Origin: Streptomyces sp. P9-A4
GTDB taxonomy: Bacteria; Actinomycetota; Actinomycetes; Streptomycetales; Streptomycetaceae
NCBI RefSeq assembly: GCF_036634195.1
Contig: NZ_JAZIFY010000001.1
Span: forward strand, 6,272,501 to 6,336,500
Direction of reading: 5' to 3'
Length of the DNA: 64,000 bases
Shown: positions 25,502 to 33,682 of the stretch, piece after piece
How the letters are laid out: each line of letters opens with the position of its first letter
How positions within the stretch are numbered: position 1 is the stretch's first letter
Program-made: the position numbers and the translations under genes
The notes under the pieces: generated by a model
Told to the model about the DNA's origin: nothing
What the model saw: only the letters and a program-made list of their open reading frames with translations
Databases searched by the model: none

Positions 25502-26503
25502 TTGATCGTGTACCACATGGCGGTCCTTGGCCTCACGGCGGCGGAAGAGGAGATCTACCGGCACCTGTTGCGCAACCCCGGAGTCGAACTCGACGACGTG
25601 CACGTCCTGGTACGGCAGGACCGGCTCGTCTCGGAGGCGGCGGTGCGTCGACTGCGGGAGCTGCAGGTCATCCGTGAGGGCGACGGCAAGGCGTGGCCGC
25701 ACAAACCGGAGCTGGTGGTCAACCGGCTGGCCCAGCAACGCCTGGACGAGTTCTACAGCACCATCCGCACGCTCTCCGACCTGAACCCCCTCGTGGACGC
25801 CCTGCGGCGTGAGGCGCACGACCGTGGCTCGAACTCCGAACAGGCCCCGATGGAAAGGCTGATGGGGCTGTCGGCCATCCGCGAGCGCCTGGACGAACTG
25901 GCGTTCTTCGCCCGTACGGAGGTCCTGTCCTCCGAGCCCTACACCGCGCTCACCCCGGAGAACATCGAGCGCTCCCGCGAACTGGACCTGCGCTGCCTGC
26001 GCCGTGGCGTCGTCCTTCGCACCCTGGTCCGCGCCTCCGCGGTGGCGGACGCCGCCACGCGGGCCTACCTCCAGGAGCTGACCGACGCCGGGGCCCGGAT
26101 CCGGGTGATCGAGGACCTGAGCGAGCTGATGATCGTGTACGACCGGCACACCGCGCTGGTCCCGGTGGACCCGAAGGTCACCTCCAAGGGCGCCCTCTGC
26201 TCCAGCGAGGAGGGCATCGTCACCGCCGTCGTCAACAACTTCGAGCGGCTGTGGGCGGGGGCCGTGGAGTTCGCCGACCTCGTAGGGCCGGGGGAGAGCC
26301 CGTCGGGCGAACCCGAACTGACCGATCTGCAGGTGCAGGTGCTGCGGGCGATGTGCACGGTCGCCAAGGACGAGACCGGCGCCCGCCAGGTGGGCGCCGC
26401 GCTGCGCACCTACCGCCGCCACATCTCGGAGCTGATGCGGATCCTCGGCGCGGAGAACCGCGCCCACGCGGCGCTGCTGGCCAGAGAACGGGGGTGGGTC
26501 TGA
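25502..26503 (+). CDS. Two-domain regulator: TrmB-like N-terminus with LuxR-type C-terminal HTH
   Basis: A regulator of about 333 residues. The N-terminal part (LGLTAAEEEIYRHLLRNPGV) is a TrmB-like winged helix. The middle (about 120-255) resembles the TrmB-type sensor region (RTEVLSSEPYTALTPENIER, LVRASAVADAATRAYLQEL). The C-terminus (about 270-333: LTDLQVQVLRAMCTVAKDET, then RTYRRHISELMRILGAENRA) is a LuxR-type HTH. The start is uncertain: TTG 25502 has the best spaced GGAG, but GTG 25508 aligns with the start of the paralogue on the other strand and ATG 25517 is also possible. It is probably part of the locus control circuit together with the SARP. Confidence 0.8.
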   Translation: MIVYHMAVLGLTAAEEEIYRHLLRNPGVELDDVHVLVRQDRLVSEAAVRRLRELQVIREGDGKAWPHKPELVVNRLAQQRLDEFYSTIRTLSDLNPLVDALRREAHDRGSNSEQAPMERLMGLSAIRERLDELAFFARTEVLSSEPYTALTPENIERSRELDLRCLRRGVVLRTLVRASAVADAATRAYLQELTDAGARIRVIEDLSELMIVYDRHTALVPVDPKVTSKGALCSSEEGIVTAVVNNFERLWAGAVEFADLVGPGESPSGEPELTDLQVQVLRAMCTVAKDETGARQVGAALRTYRRHISELMRILGAENRAHAALLARERGWV

Positions 26504-26525
26504 CCGCCGGTCGTCCGCCCGGCCG

Positions 26526-27323
26526 TCAGCCGTCCTCGAACTCCCGGGCGTCCGCCCACAGTCGCTCGAAGTGGTTGACGACCATGCTCACCATGCCCGG
26601 TTCACCCGTCACGAACGCGCCCCTGCCGATGTCCGAGGGCACGACCGGAACCAGCACGGTCCGGCCGTCGTGCACCACCATCGGGCCGTCGGAGGTGGGC
26701 AGCACCCGCACCCGCGCGCCCGCGTCGGCCAGTCGGCGCAGGTGGGCGACGACCGCCGGGCCGGCGAGCGCGGACCGCCACACCAGGAGCCGCACGGTGA
26801 CGCCGCGGTCCAGCATCCGCAGGCACAGGGACACCGTCACCCAGGGGGGCCGGTGTTCGGACTCCTCGCAGAGCCCACTAGCGAGGACCTCGTAGCGGGC
26901 GCCCAGGGCGAGCGCCTCCACCCTGGCGCGCAGCGCGGCGGGATCGGTGATCCGCTCCACCGACCGACCGTCCGGCGGTGGCGTGTCGACCTCCTCGGGC
27001 AGGCTGCCGACGGCGGCCTCGTCCTGGAGGGAGAGCACCATCGGGTAGATCTGGGCGAGGCCGCGGGTGATGGTGTGCAGCTCGGTCAGCAGCCGCTCCG
27101 CCAGCCGGCCCACCACCAGCTCCGGCTTCTCCGGCCACAGCGCTCCGTCGTCCTCGACGACGGCCCCCAGGGCCTTCAGCCGTGCCACGACCGCCGCGCC
27201 GGTCCCGCGGGGGTGCCATGGCGCGGCGACGATCTCGTCGACGCTGCTGCCGGGGTGCCTCAGCAGGTGGCGGTAGGTCTCCTCCTCCGCCGGGCTGATT
27301 CCCAGGAACTGCATGCGGTGCAT
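26526..27323 (-). CDS. Paralogue of the neighbouring regulator lacking the LuxR HTH
   Basis: A 265-residue protein aligning end to end with the first 265 residues or so of the regulator at 25502: MQFLGISPAEEETYRHLLRH versus MAVLGLTAAEEEIYRHLLRN, WPEKPELVVGRLAERLL versus WPHKPELVVNRLAQQRL, and VVNHFERLWADAREFEDG versus VVNNFERLWAGAVEFADL. It then stops cleanly, without the C-terminal LuxR-type HTH. ATG at 27323 follows GGAG. The two genes are convergent with a 22-bp gap. It may be an independent TrmB-like sensor or a partner that modulates the full-length regulator (inference). Confidence 0.78.
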   Translation of the reverse strand: MHRMQFLGISPAEEETYRHLLRHPGSSVDEIVAAPWHPRGTGAAVVARLKALGAVVEDDGALWPEKPELVVGRLAERLLTELHTITRGLAQIYPMVLSLQDEAAVGSLPEEVDTPPPDGRSVERITDPAALRARVEALALGARYEVLASGLCEESEHRPPWVTVSLCLRMLDRGVTVRLLVWRSALAGPAVVAHLRRLADAGARVRVLPTSDGPMVVHDGRTVLVPVVPSDIGRGAFVTGEPGMVSMVVNHFERLWADAREFEDG

Positions 27324-27435
27324 CGGTGGTGCTCCACAGTCGGTCGGTGACGATGAGCGGAGAGGTGGTGGTCCGGGTGTGCTGCTCGGCACCCGGACCA
27401 CTGGACCCGCCGCCGGGCGGGCTCGCCGCCCGGGA

Positions 27436-27639
27436 TCAGGTGCCCGGCTTCTTCTGCCAGCCGTTGACCGGCCGGCACGGGTCAGCGGCGCCGAGACAGT
27501 GGTCGTCCGCCAGTACGACGGCCGTGTCCGTCGGCTTGCTGTCCCCCGCGAGGGCGCGGACCGTACCCGTCGTCGCCGACACGATCAGCCCCGCCGCCGC
27601 GATCCCCAGGATGGCCCTGCCGATGACGGTGCGCATCAT
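27436..27639 (-). CDS. Small secreted Cys-containing peptide of unknown function
   Basis: A 67-residue protein starting MMRTVIGRAILGIAAAGLIV, a basic n-region and hydrophobic helix ending near Thr-Val-Arg-Ala-Leu-Ala, a plausible signal-peptidase site. The predicted mature part is about 36 residues, with two Cys seven residues apart (HCLGAADPCRP), suggesting one disulfide. GGAGGGGAAG precedes the tandem ATG codons. I do not recognise the family. It lies between the lanthipeptide regulators and the sigK operon and may belong to either or neither. Confidence 0.6.
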   Translation of the reverse strand: MMRTVIGRAILGIAAAGLIVSATTGTVRALAGDSKPTDTAVVLADDHCLGAADPCRPVNGWQKKPGT

Positions 27640-27945
27640 GGTTCTTCCCCTCCGGGCGCCCGGGGCGCCGCAACTTCGGGAGTGCCCGGGGCGAGATCCC
27701 CGACGATGTCGGAAGCATCGCAGCGATCGTCCTTCCTCCACAGTCCCCGCGTTGGCACGCTCCTGCCTCTCCGCCGTGCACGATCCTGCCAACCGGGGGC
27801 ACCGCGGACGGGCCGGTGGTACGGGGGGCAGGGCGGTGAAAGCGCCTCCCAGGCGCCCCAGGGCGGGGCCGACGACGGCGGCTGCGATGGATTCCGGGGC
27901 TGCGCCGGCTACTACCTGAATCGAGCACATCCGGCCCGCGATGCA

Positions 27946-28692
27946 TCAGGTGGGCATCTCCATGAGGAGCAGCGGGGTGGTGGTGGGCCGGCGCGATCCT
28001 TCGTCGGGTTCGAGGGTGAGGCCGATCGCCGTGGCGGTGCCGGGGTCGCCGTGGAGGGGGACGGTGCCGTCCTCGTGGATGAATCCGGCCGACCGCATGA
28101 CGCCGTCCTGTTGCAGCCACAGCTGGTAGGTGCGGCCGGGGGCGGGTGCCGGGAGTCCGGTCGCGGTGAAGACGGCCAGGTTCTGGCGCGCGGAGGTGAC
28201 GACGGTGGTGAAGGCCCCGTTGGTGGCCCTGCCGTGTGCCGTGCGCGCGTCCGATGCGGCCAGGACACCGCTGATGGTGGCGAGGCTCTGTTCCGCCTGC
28301 TGGGTGCGGTGTTCGGCTTGCTGGGCCTCCCGGTACTGCCAGCCGGTGAGACCGGCGAAGGACACGGCCGTGGCCAGGGCGGCGGCCAGTCCCAGAGGCC
28401 AGGCTCCGCGGCGCAGCCGGCCGCCGATGGTCTTCGTGACCGGCGGGGTGCTGAGTCGTGGGGGCAGTTGGCGTACGCCGGTGACGGCCTCCATCGTGCG
28501 CTGCTTCATCGTGGCGGGCGGTTCCTTGGCCGCGGCACCGGCAAGGCGTGCGGTGGTGGCCCGGAACTCCGCCACCTCCCGCCGGCATGCCTCGCATCGG
28601 GCGAGGTGGCGGGTGAAGGAATCGGCCTCCTCGGCGTCGAGGGCGTCGAGGACGTAGGCGCCGGCGAGGATGTGGATGTCGGACGCGTTCAC
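27946..28692 (-). CDS. rskA: Anti-sigma factor, RskA type
   Basis: A 248-residue single-pass membrane anti-sigma factor. The cytosolic N-terminus (about 1-80) holds the sigma-binding domain with a zinc-type HxxxCxxC (HLARCEACRREV). A membrane helix follows (about 100-118: WPLGLAAALATAVSFAGL). The extracytoplasmic C-terminus is the RskA/DUF2337-like domain (YQLWLQQDGVMRSAGF, EPDEGSRRPTT). The ATG overlaps the sigK stop (ATGA), so the pair is made together. RskA normally holds SigK at the membrane until regulated proteolysis frees it. Confidence 0.92.
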   Translation of the reverse strand: MNASDIHILAGAYVLDALDAEEADSFTRHLARCEACRREVAEFRATTARLAGAAAKEPPATMKQRTMEAVTGVRQLPPRLSTPPVTKTIGGRLRRGAWPLGLAAALATAVSFAGLTGWQYREAQQAEHRTQQAEQSLATISGVLAASDARTAHGRATNGAFTTVVTSARQNLAVFTATGLPAPAPGRTYQLWLQQDGVMRSAGFIHEDGTVPLHGDPGTATAIGLTLEPDEGSRRPTTTPLLLMEMPT

Positions 28693-29345
28693 GCGGTCAC
28701 CCCCATGCAGTCGCGGAGCCGGATGAGGCCGTCGCGCATGCGCGTCTTGACGGTGGGAAGGGGCGTGCGCAGGGTTTCGGCGACTTCACGGTAGGTCAGT
28801 CCCTGGTAGTAGGCCAATGTCACGGCTTGGCGCTGGAGTTCGGTGAGGCCGCGCAGGCAGCGGCGGACCTGCTCGCTCTCCAGGCGGGTCTCGACTCGTT
28901 CGGCGACGTCGTCGTAGGCGGTGTGGTGACCGTGGGCGGCCTGGGCGTTCTCGCGGTCCGTCGCGGCCTGGGCGGAGCGGACCCGGTCCACCGCCCGGCG
29001 GTGGGCGATGGTGGCCGCCCAGGAGATGACCGAGCCGGCCTCGCTGCGGTAGCGGGCGGCCCGCCGCCACAGGTCGATCATGACCTCCTGAGCGACCTCC
29101 TCGGACTGGGCACGGTCGCGCACGAGCCTCATGACGATGCCGAAGACCATCGGTGCGAGCGCGTCGTAAAGGGTGGAGAAGGCGTCCTTGTCGCCCCGGG
29201 CGACCCGGTGCATGACCGCGGCGAGATCGGGGTCGGTGCTGTCCGTGGCGCGGTCGAAGGGGAGTGGTCGGTTCACCTCGGGCTCTCCGTCGCCCGCGAC
29301 GAGACGAAGCGGTCGGGCGGGGCCGGGTGGGGGAGGGCTGTCCAT
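28689..29345 (-). CDS. sigK: ECF RNA polymerase sigma factor SigK
   Basis: A 218-residue ECF sigma factor. Region 2 (YDALAPMVFGIVMRLVRDRA, SEEVAQEVMIDLWRRAARY) and region 4 (LRGLTELQRQAVTLAYYQGL, YREVAETLRTPLPTVKTRM) are complete. The ATG at 29345 is preferred; an upstream GTG at 29384 is the alternative. It is adjacent to rskA and divergent from a molybdopterin oxidoreductase with a fasciclin lipoprotein behind it, a layout recalling the mycobacterial SigK regulon (MPT70/MPT83 are fasciclin proteins). A SigK-like promoter is visible upstream (29422-29448), so it is probably autoregulated. Confidence 0.92.
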   Translation of the reverse strand: MDSPPPPGPARPLRLVAGDGEPEVNRPLPFDRATDSTDPDLAAVMHRVARGDKDAFSTLYDALAPMVFGIVMRLVRDRAQSEEVAQEVMIDLWRRAARYRSEAGSVISWAATIAHRRAVDRVRSAQAATDRENAQAAHGHHTAYDDVAERVETRLESEQVRRCLRGLTELQRQAVTLAYYQGLTYREVAETLRTPLPTVKTRMRDGLIRLRDCMGVTA

Positions 29346-29421
29346 CGCATGCTGGTCCTTCGTCGGTAGAGCCTGGCCCGGCACGGGCCGGTCGCAGCGT
29401 CACGGGATGTCTCTGCGAGCC

Positions 29422-29448
29422 CTTCGTAGCGGAGACGCGTCCGGATGG
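29422..29448 (-). promoter_or_regulatory. Putative SigK-dependent promoter of sigK-rskA
   Basis: Reading on the minus strand, CCATCC (29448-29443) is followed after 15 nt by ACGAAG (29427-29422). The mycobacterial SigK consensus as I recall it is CCATCC, 16-17 nt, CCGAAT. The -35 is exact and the -10 matches at four of six bases. The spacer equals that of the divergent promoter at 29560. Confidence 0.5.
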
Positions 29449-29559
29449 GGCCGATGAGCGGGATGTCCGCCGTGACTTCACCGGCGTCCCGAGGCCCTGC
29501 CGCGCATCCTGGTCCGTCTGTCAGGGAGCAGCGGGCTCTCACTCTTTCGGCTGATGGAC

Positions 29560-29586
29560 CCATCCGCAGGGCGGTGGCCGCCGAAT
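29560..29586 (+). promoter_or_regulatory. Putative SigK-dependent promoter of the molybdopterin oxidoreductase operon
   Basis: CCATCC (29560-29565), 15 nt, CCGAAT (29581-29586). Both hexamers equal the recalled SigK consensus exactly. The -10 ends 7 nt before the GTG start at 29594 and no Shine-Dalgarno sequence is present, so transcription probably starts at the first codon and the mRNA is leaderless. Confidence 0.65.
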
Positions 29587-29593
29587 TCCCGTC

Positions 29594-31234
29594 GTGAGCA
29601 ACTTCCGCAACATCGTCGTCGGGGCGGGGCCCGGAGTTCTGGCCGGTCTGGTCGCCGGGTTCTCCGCCCTGGGGGTGGCAGAACTCGTCGCCGGCCTCGT
29701 GCGCCCGGCGGCCGCGCCGGTCGCGGTGGTGGGCGGGGCAGTGATCGACAGGACACCGTCCGCGGTGAAGGACTTCGCGATCCGCTCGTTCGGCGAGAAC
29801 GACAAGTCGGTCCTGCAAATCGGCATCCTCGCTGTCGTCGTCCTCATCGCGACGGGGCTCGGTCTGCTCGCCCCGCGTCATCGGCGTACCGGCGCGGCCG
29901 GGGTCCTGCTGTTCGGCCTGGTCGGGGCGATCGCGGCGATGAGCCGGCCGGACGCGGGCCCCGCCGACGTGCTGCCGTCCGTGATCGGTTCGCTGACCGG
30001 AGCGGCGGTCCTCTGCCTGCTGGCGTCCCGGGCGGTTTCCCAGCCGGAGACCGGTCGGCCCGAAGACGGTGGAGGGACGGGCCGGTTCCGAGCGGTTCCC
30101 GGGCCGGGGACCGGAAGGCCCGAAGGCGGTGGAGGGGCGGGCCGCTGGAACCGGCGCGGTTTCCTCACCGCCGCCGCCGTCACGGCCGGGGCAGCTGCGG
30201 GAGCCGGCGCTCTGGGGCGCTTCCTCGGTGCGCGGCGCGGCCGGGACGCCGTGGCCTCACGCAACCGTCTCGTCCTGCCCGCACCTGCCTCACCCGCGCC
30301 TGCGGTACCGGCCGGTGCGCGGCTGGGGACCGCCGGGATCACTCCGTTCACCACCCCGAACCGGGCCTTCTACCGCGTGGACACCGCGCTCGTCGTCCCC
30401 GAGGTCGACGCCGGCACCTGGCGGCTGCGGATCCACGGCGAGGGCCTCGCCCGCGCCCGTACGTACACCCTCGCCGATCTCCTCGCGCGCCCCCTGATCG
30501 AACGCGACATCACGCTCACCTGTGTGTCGAACGAGGTCGGCGGCCCCTATGTGGGCAACGCCCGCTGGCTCGGCGTCCCGCTGGCGGACCTGTTGGACGA
30601 CTGCGGGGTGAGACCACCGTCGAAGGGCGGCGGGGCCGATCAGCTCGTGGCCCGGTCCGTGGACGGCATGACCCTCGGCAGCCCGGTCGAGGACGTCATG
30701 GACGGACGGGACGCGATGCTCGCGGTCGGCATGAACGGCGAGCCCCTGCCGTTCGACCACGGTTTCCCGGTCCGCATGCTCGTCCCGGGGCTCTATGGAT
30801 ACGTGTCGGCCTGCAAGTGGATCGAGGACATCGAACTCACCACCTTCGACGCGTACGACCCCTACTGGGTGAAGCGGAACTGGGCCCGCAGGGCGCCGGT
30901 CAAGACCCAGTCCCGCATCGACACCCCACGCCCGTTCGCGCGGCCCGCCGCCGGCACCGTCGTGGTCGCCGGGGTCGCCTGGGCCCAGCGGAGAGGCGTC
31001 ACCCGCGTGGAGGTCCGTGTCGACGACGGGCCCTGGCAGGACGCGGACCTGGCCGCGCAGGACACCGTCGACACCTGGCGCCAGTGGGTCTACCGCTGGC
31101 AGGCCACGCGCGGCGGCCACACCCTCGCCGTCCGCGCCACCGACGGGACGGGCGCCGTCCAGTCCGAGCGGCGCGCCCGGACCATCCCCGACGGGGCGAG
31201 CGGCCGGCACAGCGTGTTCGTCACCGTCACCTAG
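29594..31234 (+). CDS. Membrane-anchored molybdopterin-dependent oxidoreductase (sulfite-oxidase fold)
   Basis: A 546-residue protein. The N-terminal third has four hydrophobic segments (ILAVVVLIATGLGLLAP, AAGVLLFGLVGAIAAM), then a twin-Arg-like RRGFLTAAAVTAG at about residue 190. The catalytic domain of the sulfite oxidase/YedY type starts at about 250, with Mo-ligand Cys310 in LTCVSNEVGG and a cofactor loop RMLVPGLYGYVSACKWIEDI. The C-terminal Mo-co dimerisation domain ends in VFVTVT. The substrate is unknown; YedY-like proteins repair oxidised Met. GTG start at 29594 is probably leaderless. It precedes the fasciclin gene in the same operon. Confidence 0.88.
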   Translation: MSNFRNIVVGAGPGVLAGLVAGFSALGVAELVAGLVRPAAAPVAVVGGAVIDRTPSAVKDFAIRSFGENDKSVLQIGILAVVVLIATGLGLLAPRHRRTGAAGVLLFGLVGAIAAMSRPDAGPADVLPSVIGSLTGAAVLCLLASRAVSQPETGRPEDGGGTGRFRAVPGPGTGRPEGGGGAGRWNRRGFLTAAAVTAGAAAGAGALGRFLGARRGRDAVASRNRLVLPAPASPAPAVPAGARLGTAGITPFTTPNRAFYRVDTALVVPEVDAGTWRLRIHGEGLARARTYTLADLLARPLIERDITLTCVSNEVGGPYVGNARWLGVPLADLLDDCGVRPPSKGGGADQLVARSVDGMTLGSPVEDVMDGRDAMLAVGMNGEPLPFDHGFPVRMLVPGLYGYVSACKWIEDIELTTFDAYDPYWVKRNWARRAPVKTQSRIDTPRPFARPAAGTVVVAGVAWAQRRGVTRVEVRVDDGPWQDADLAAQDTVDTWRQWVYRWQATRGGHTLAVRATDGTGAVQSERRARTIPDGASGRHSVFVTVT

Positions 31235-31319
31235 GCCACCGGACCGGCCCGACCGCCGGCCCGGCAAGCACCACTGCCCTTCCGAAGAACGACAACCGAT
31301 CCTTCAAGGAGCACCCGAC

Positions 31320-31970
31320 ATGAACACCCTTCGCATCCGCCGCAGCGCGCTCGCCGTGGCCGCCGCGACCCTCCTCCCCTTCTCGCTCGCCGCGTGCTCC
31401 GACTCCGGCAGCGGCACCGAGGCGGGAGCCGCCACGAGTGCCGCGGGCGATCAGGCCCGGACCGGCCAGGCGCCCACCGAGGACGCGATGACGACGGACG
31501 AGCCCTTCGGCCCGGCCTGCGCGGGCGTACCGAAGGAGGGCGCGGGCTCGTTCGACGGCATGGCCAAGGACCCGGTGGCCACCGCCGCGTCCAACAACCC
31601 GGCCCTGTCCACCCTGGTCAGCGCCGTCAAGCAGGCCGGCCTGGTCGACACGCTCAACAACGCGAAGGACATCACCGTCTTCGCGCCCACGAACGACGCC
31701 TTCGCGAAGATCCCGAAGGCCGACCTGGACAAGGTCCTCGCCGACAAGGACACGCTCACCAAGATCCTCACGTACCACGTCGTGGGCCAGCGGCTCACCC
31801 CGAAGCAGCTGGAGAACGGCACCTTCGAAACCCTCCAGAAGGGCATGATCACCACCAAGGGCTCCGGCGAGTCCTACACCGTCAACGACACCTCCAAGGT
31901 CGTCTGCGGCAACGTCAGGACCGCCAACGCGAACGTCTACATCGTCGACACCGTCCTCATGCCCCAGTAG
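31320..31970 (+). CDS. Fasciclin-domain lipoprotein (MPT70/83-like)
   Basis: A 216-residue lipoprotein. The signal peptide ends in lipobox SLAAC, with the lipidated Cys at about residue 26. A low-complexity linker follows, then one fasciclin (FAS1) domain (about 85-216: NPALSTLVSAVKQAGLVDTL, ITVFAPTNDAFAKI, ILTYHVVGQRL, NVYIVDTVLMPQ). AAGGAG at 31306-31311 fixes the ATG at 31320. It acts outside the membrane, probably in adhesion or cell-wall contacts. In Mycobacterium homologous proteins are the main SigK targets, which supports a conserved regulon here. A hairpin terminator follows. Confidence 0.93.
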   Translation: MNTLRIRRSALAVAAATLLPFSLAACSDSGSGTEAGAATSAAGDQARTGQAPTEDAMTTDEPFGPACAGVPKEGAGSFDGMAKDPVATAASNNPALSTLVSAVKQAGLVDTLNNAKDITVFAPTNDAFAKIPKADLDKVLADKDTLTKILTYHVVGQRLTPKQLENGTFETLQKGMITTKGSGESYTVNDTSKVVCGNVRTANANVYIVDTVLMPQ

Positions 31971-32001
31971 CACCGCTCGGGCGGCCCGGAGCACTCGACG
32001 G

Positions 32002-32031
32002 CCCCGTATCCCTCGTCCGAGGGATGCGGGG
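32002..32031 (+). terminator. Terminator hairpin after the fasciclin gene
   Basis: CCCCGTATCCCTCG (32002-32015) pairs with CGAGGGATGCGGGG (32018-32031), with one T-G wobble and a very short loop. There is no clear T-tract. It sits 32 nt after the stop and separates the SigK operon from the photolyase gene. Confidence 0.65.
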
Positions 32032-32172
32032 TGGCCGGTGTGCCCGGGTCGGGGAGGTCGGGCCGCACCGCGTGCATCCGCCGCAGGAGGCCCCGGGGAA
32101 CGCCGGATACAGGAGTGCGACACCAGTACCCCGGCGCGTGCTCGCGGCCGGTGGCCGATCAGGGAAGGCGCC

Positions 32173-33546
32173 ATGACCGTCTCCGTCGTTCTGTACACCT
32201 CCGACCTCAGGGTCCACGACCATCCGCCCCTCAGGGCCGCGCTCGAAGGGGCGCAGGAGGTGCTTCCGGTGTTCGTCCGGGACCCGGCCGTGGACCGGGC
32301 GGGGTTCGCGGCCCCCAACCGGCTGGCATTCCTCGCCGACTGCCTCACCGATCTGGACCGGGGACTGCGGGACCGCGGCGGCCGTCTCGTGGTGCGGGAG
32401 GGCGACACGGTGTCCGAGGTGCGGGCCCTGGTGCGGCAGACCGACGCCGACGAGGTGCACATGGCCGCGGGCGTGACGGCGTTCGCCACGGCACGGGAGT
32501 CACGACTGCGCCGCGCGCTGGAAGCCGACGGCTGCCGGCTGTACGTGCACGACGGCGTGGTCGACGTCGTACCGCCCGGTGAGGTCCTTCCGTACGGATC
32601 GGATCACTTCGCCGTGTTCACGCCCTACTTCAAGCGCTGGACCGCCGAGCCGCTCCGGGTACCGCTCGCCGCCCCCAGATCGGTGCGGGTCCCCTCGGGG
32701 GTGCGGTCCGAGCGCATTCCACGACGTACCGCGGTCACCGGTGTGTCTCCCGCCCTCGCCGTGGGCGGGGAGAGCGAGGGGCGCAGGCTGCTCGGTTCGT
32801 GGCTGGCGGACCACGTCGACAGCTACCAGGACCGTCACGACGACCTGGCGGGCGATGTCACGTCCCGGCTCTCGCCCCATCTCCACTTCGGTACCGTCTC
32901 CGCGACCGAGGCGGTGCACAGGGCGAGCGGGCGGGGCGGCCCGGGAGCGGACGCCTTCGTACGGCAGGTGTGCTGGCGCGACTTCCACCATCAGGTCCTG
33001 GCCGCGCGGCCCGAGGCCGCGGGCGCCGACTACCGTCCGCGCCAGGACCGCTGGAGGCGGGGCGCCGGCGCCGAAGCGGACCTCGCCGCCTGGCGGGAGG
33101 GCCGAACCGGCTATCCCGTCGTCGACGCCGCCATGCGGCAACTCGCCCACGAGGGATGGATGCACAACCGAGGCCGGTTGATCACCGCTTCCTTCCTGGT
33201 GAAGACGCTCTACATCGACTGGAGGGAGGGGGCGCGTCACTTCCTGTCCCTGCTGGTGGACGGTGACATCGCGAACAACCAGCTCAACTGGCAGTGGGTG
33301 GCGGGCACGGGTACGGACACCAGGCCGCAGCGCGTCCTCAACCCGGTGCGGCAGGCCAGACGGTACGACCCCGACGGCAGCTACGTCCGCCGCTGGGTCC
33401 CGGAGCTCGCGGGCCTCGAAGGGCCGGCCGTCCACGAACCCTGGCGGCTCACCGGACTGGACCGGGCGTCCTTCGACTATCCGGATCCGGTGGTCGAGCT
33501 CTCCGAAGGCCTGGCGCGCTTCCGGGAGGCCCGGAGCAGCTCCTGA
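32173..33546 (+). CDS. phr: Deoxyribodipyrimidine photolyase
   Basis: A 457-residue light-driven DNA repair flavoprotein that splits UV-induced pyrimidine dimers. The N-terminal antenna-binding domain starts VSVVLYTSDLRVHDHPPL. The FAD/DNA domain has LSPHLHFGTVSATEAV, FVRQVCWRDFHHQVL, GRTGYPVVDAAMRQL, GWMHNRGRL and NNQLNWQWVAGTGTDTRPQR, typical of class I CPD photolyases. ATG at 32173 follows AGGGAAGG. It is the first gene of the light-response cluster controlled by the sigma factor and LitR proteins next door. Confidence 0.94.
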   Translation: MTVSVVLYTSDLRVHDHPPLRAALEGAQEVLPVFVRDPAVDRAGFAAPNRLAFLADCLTDLDRGLRDRGGRLVVREGDTVSEVRALVRQTDADEVHMAAGVTAFATARESRLRRALEADGCRLYVHDGVVDVVPPGEVLPYGSDHFAVFTPYFKRWTAEPLRVPLAAPRSVRVPSGVRSERIPRRTAVTGVSPALAVGGESEGRRLLGSWLADHVDSYQDRHDDLAGDVTSRLSPHLHFGTVSATEAVHRASGRGGPGADAFVRQVCWRDFHHQVLAARPEAAGADYRPRQDRWRRGAGAEADLAAWREGRTGYPVVDAAMRQLAHEGWMHNRGRLITASFLVKTLYIDWREGARHFLSLLVDGDIANNQLNWQWVAGTGTDTRPQRVLNPVRQARRYDPDGSYVRRWVPELAGLEGPAVHEPWRLTGLDRASFDYPDPVVELSEGLARFREARSSS

Positions 33547-33587
33547 CCGGTCTCCCCGTCGCGGACCGGTGGGCGCGACGTCGATTT

Positions 33588-33606
33588 CGATGCGAAAACG
33601 ATGCGA
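33588..33606 (+). promoter_or_regulatory. Direct-repeat site upstream of the light ECF sigma gene
   Basis: CGATGCGA, AAA, CGATGCGA: two perfect 8-bp repeats with an 11-bp period, 76 nt before the sigma-factor ATG. A near copy (17 of 19 bases) lies in front of litR at 39622-39640. An 11-bp spacing fits successive CarH/LitR DNA-binding domains on one face of DNA, so a LitR operator is the leading reading. A promoter for the ECF factor is the alternative. Confidence 0.6.
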
Positions 33607-33682
33607 GTTGTGCGGAGAAGGGTGTCGGCCGGAACGTGAGGGCGTACGAGGCCGACGAGGTCCACCCGCAGGAGGACGCGCC

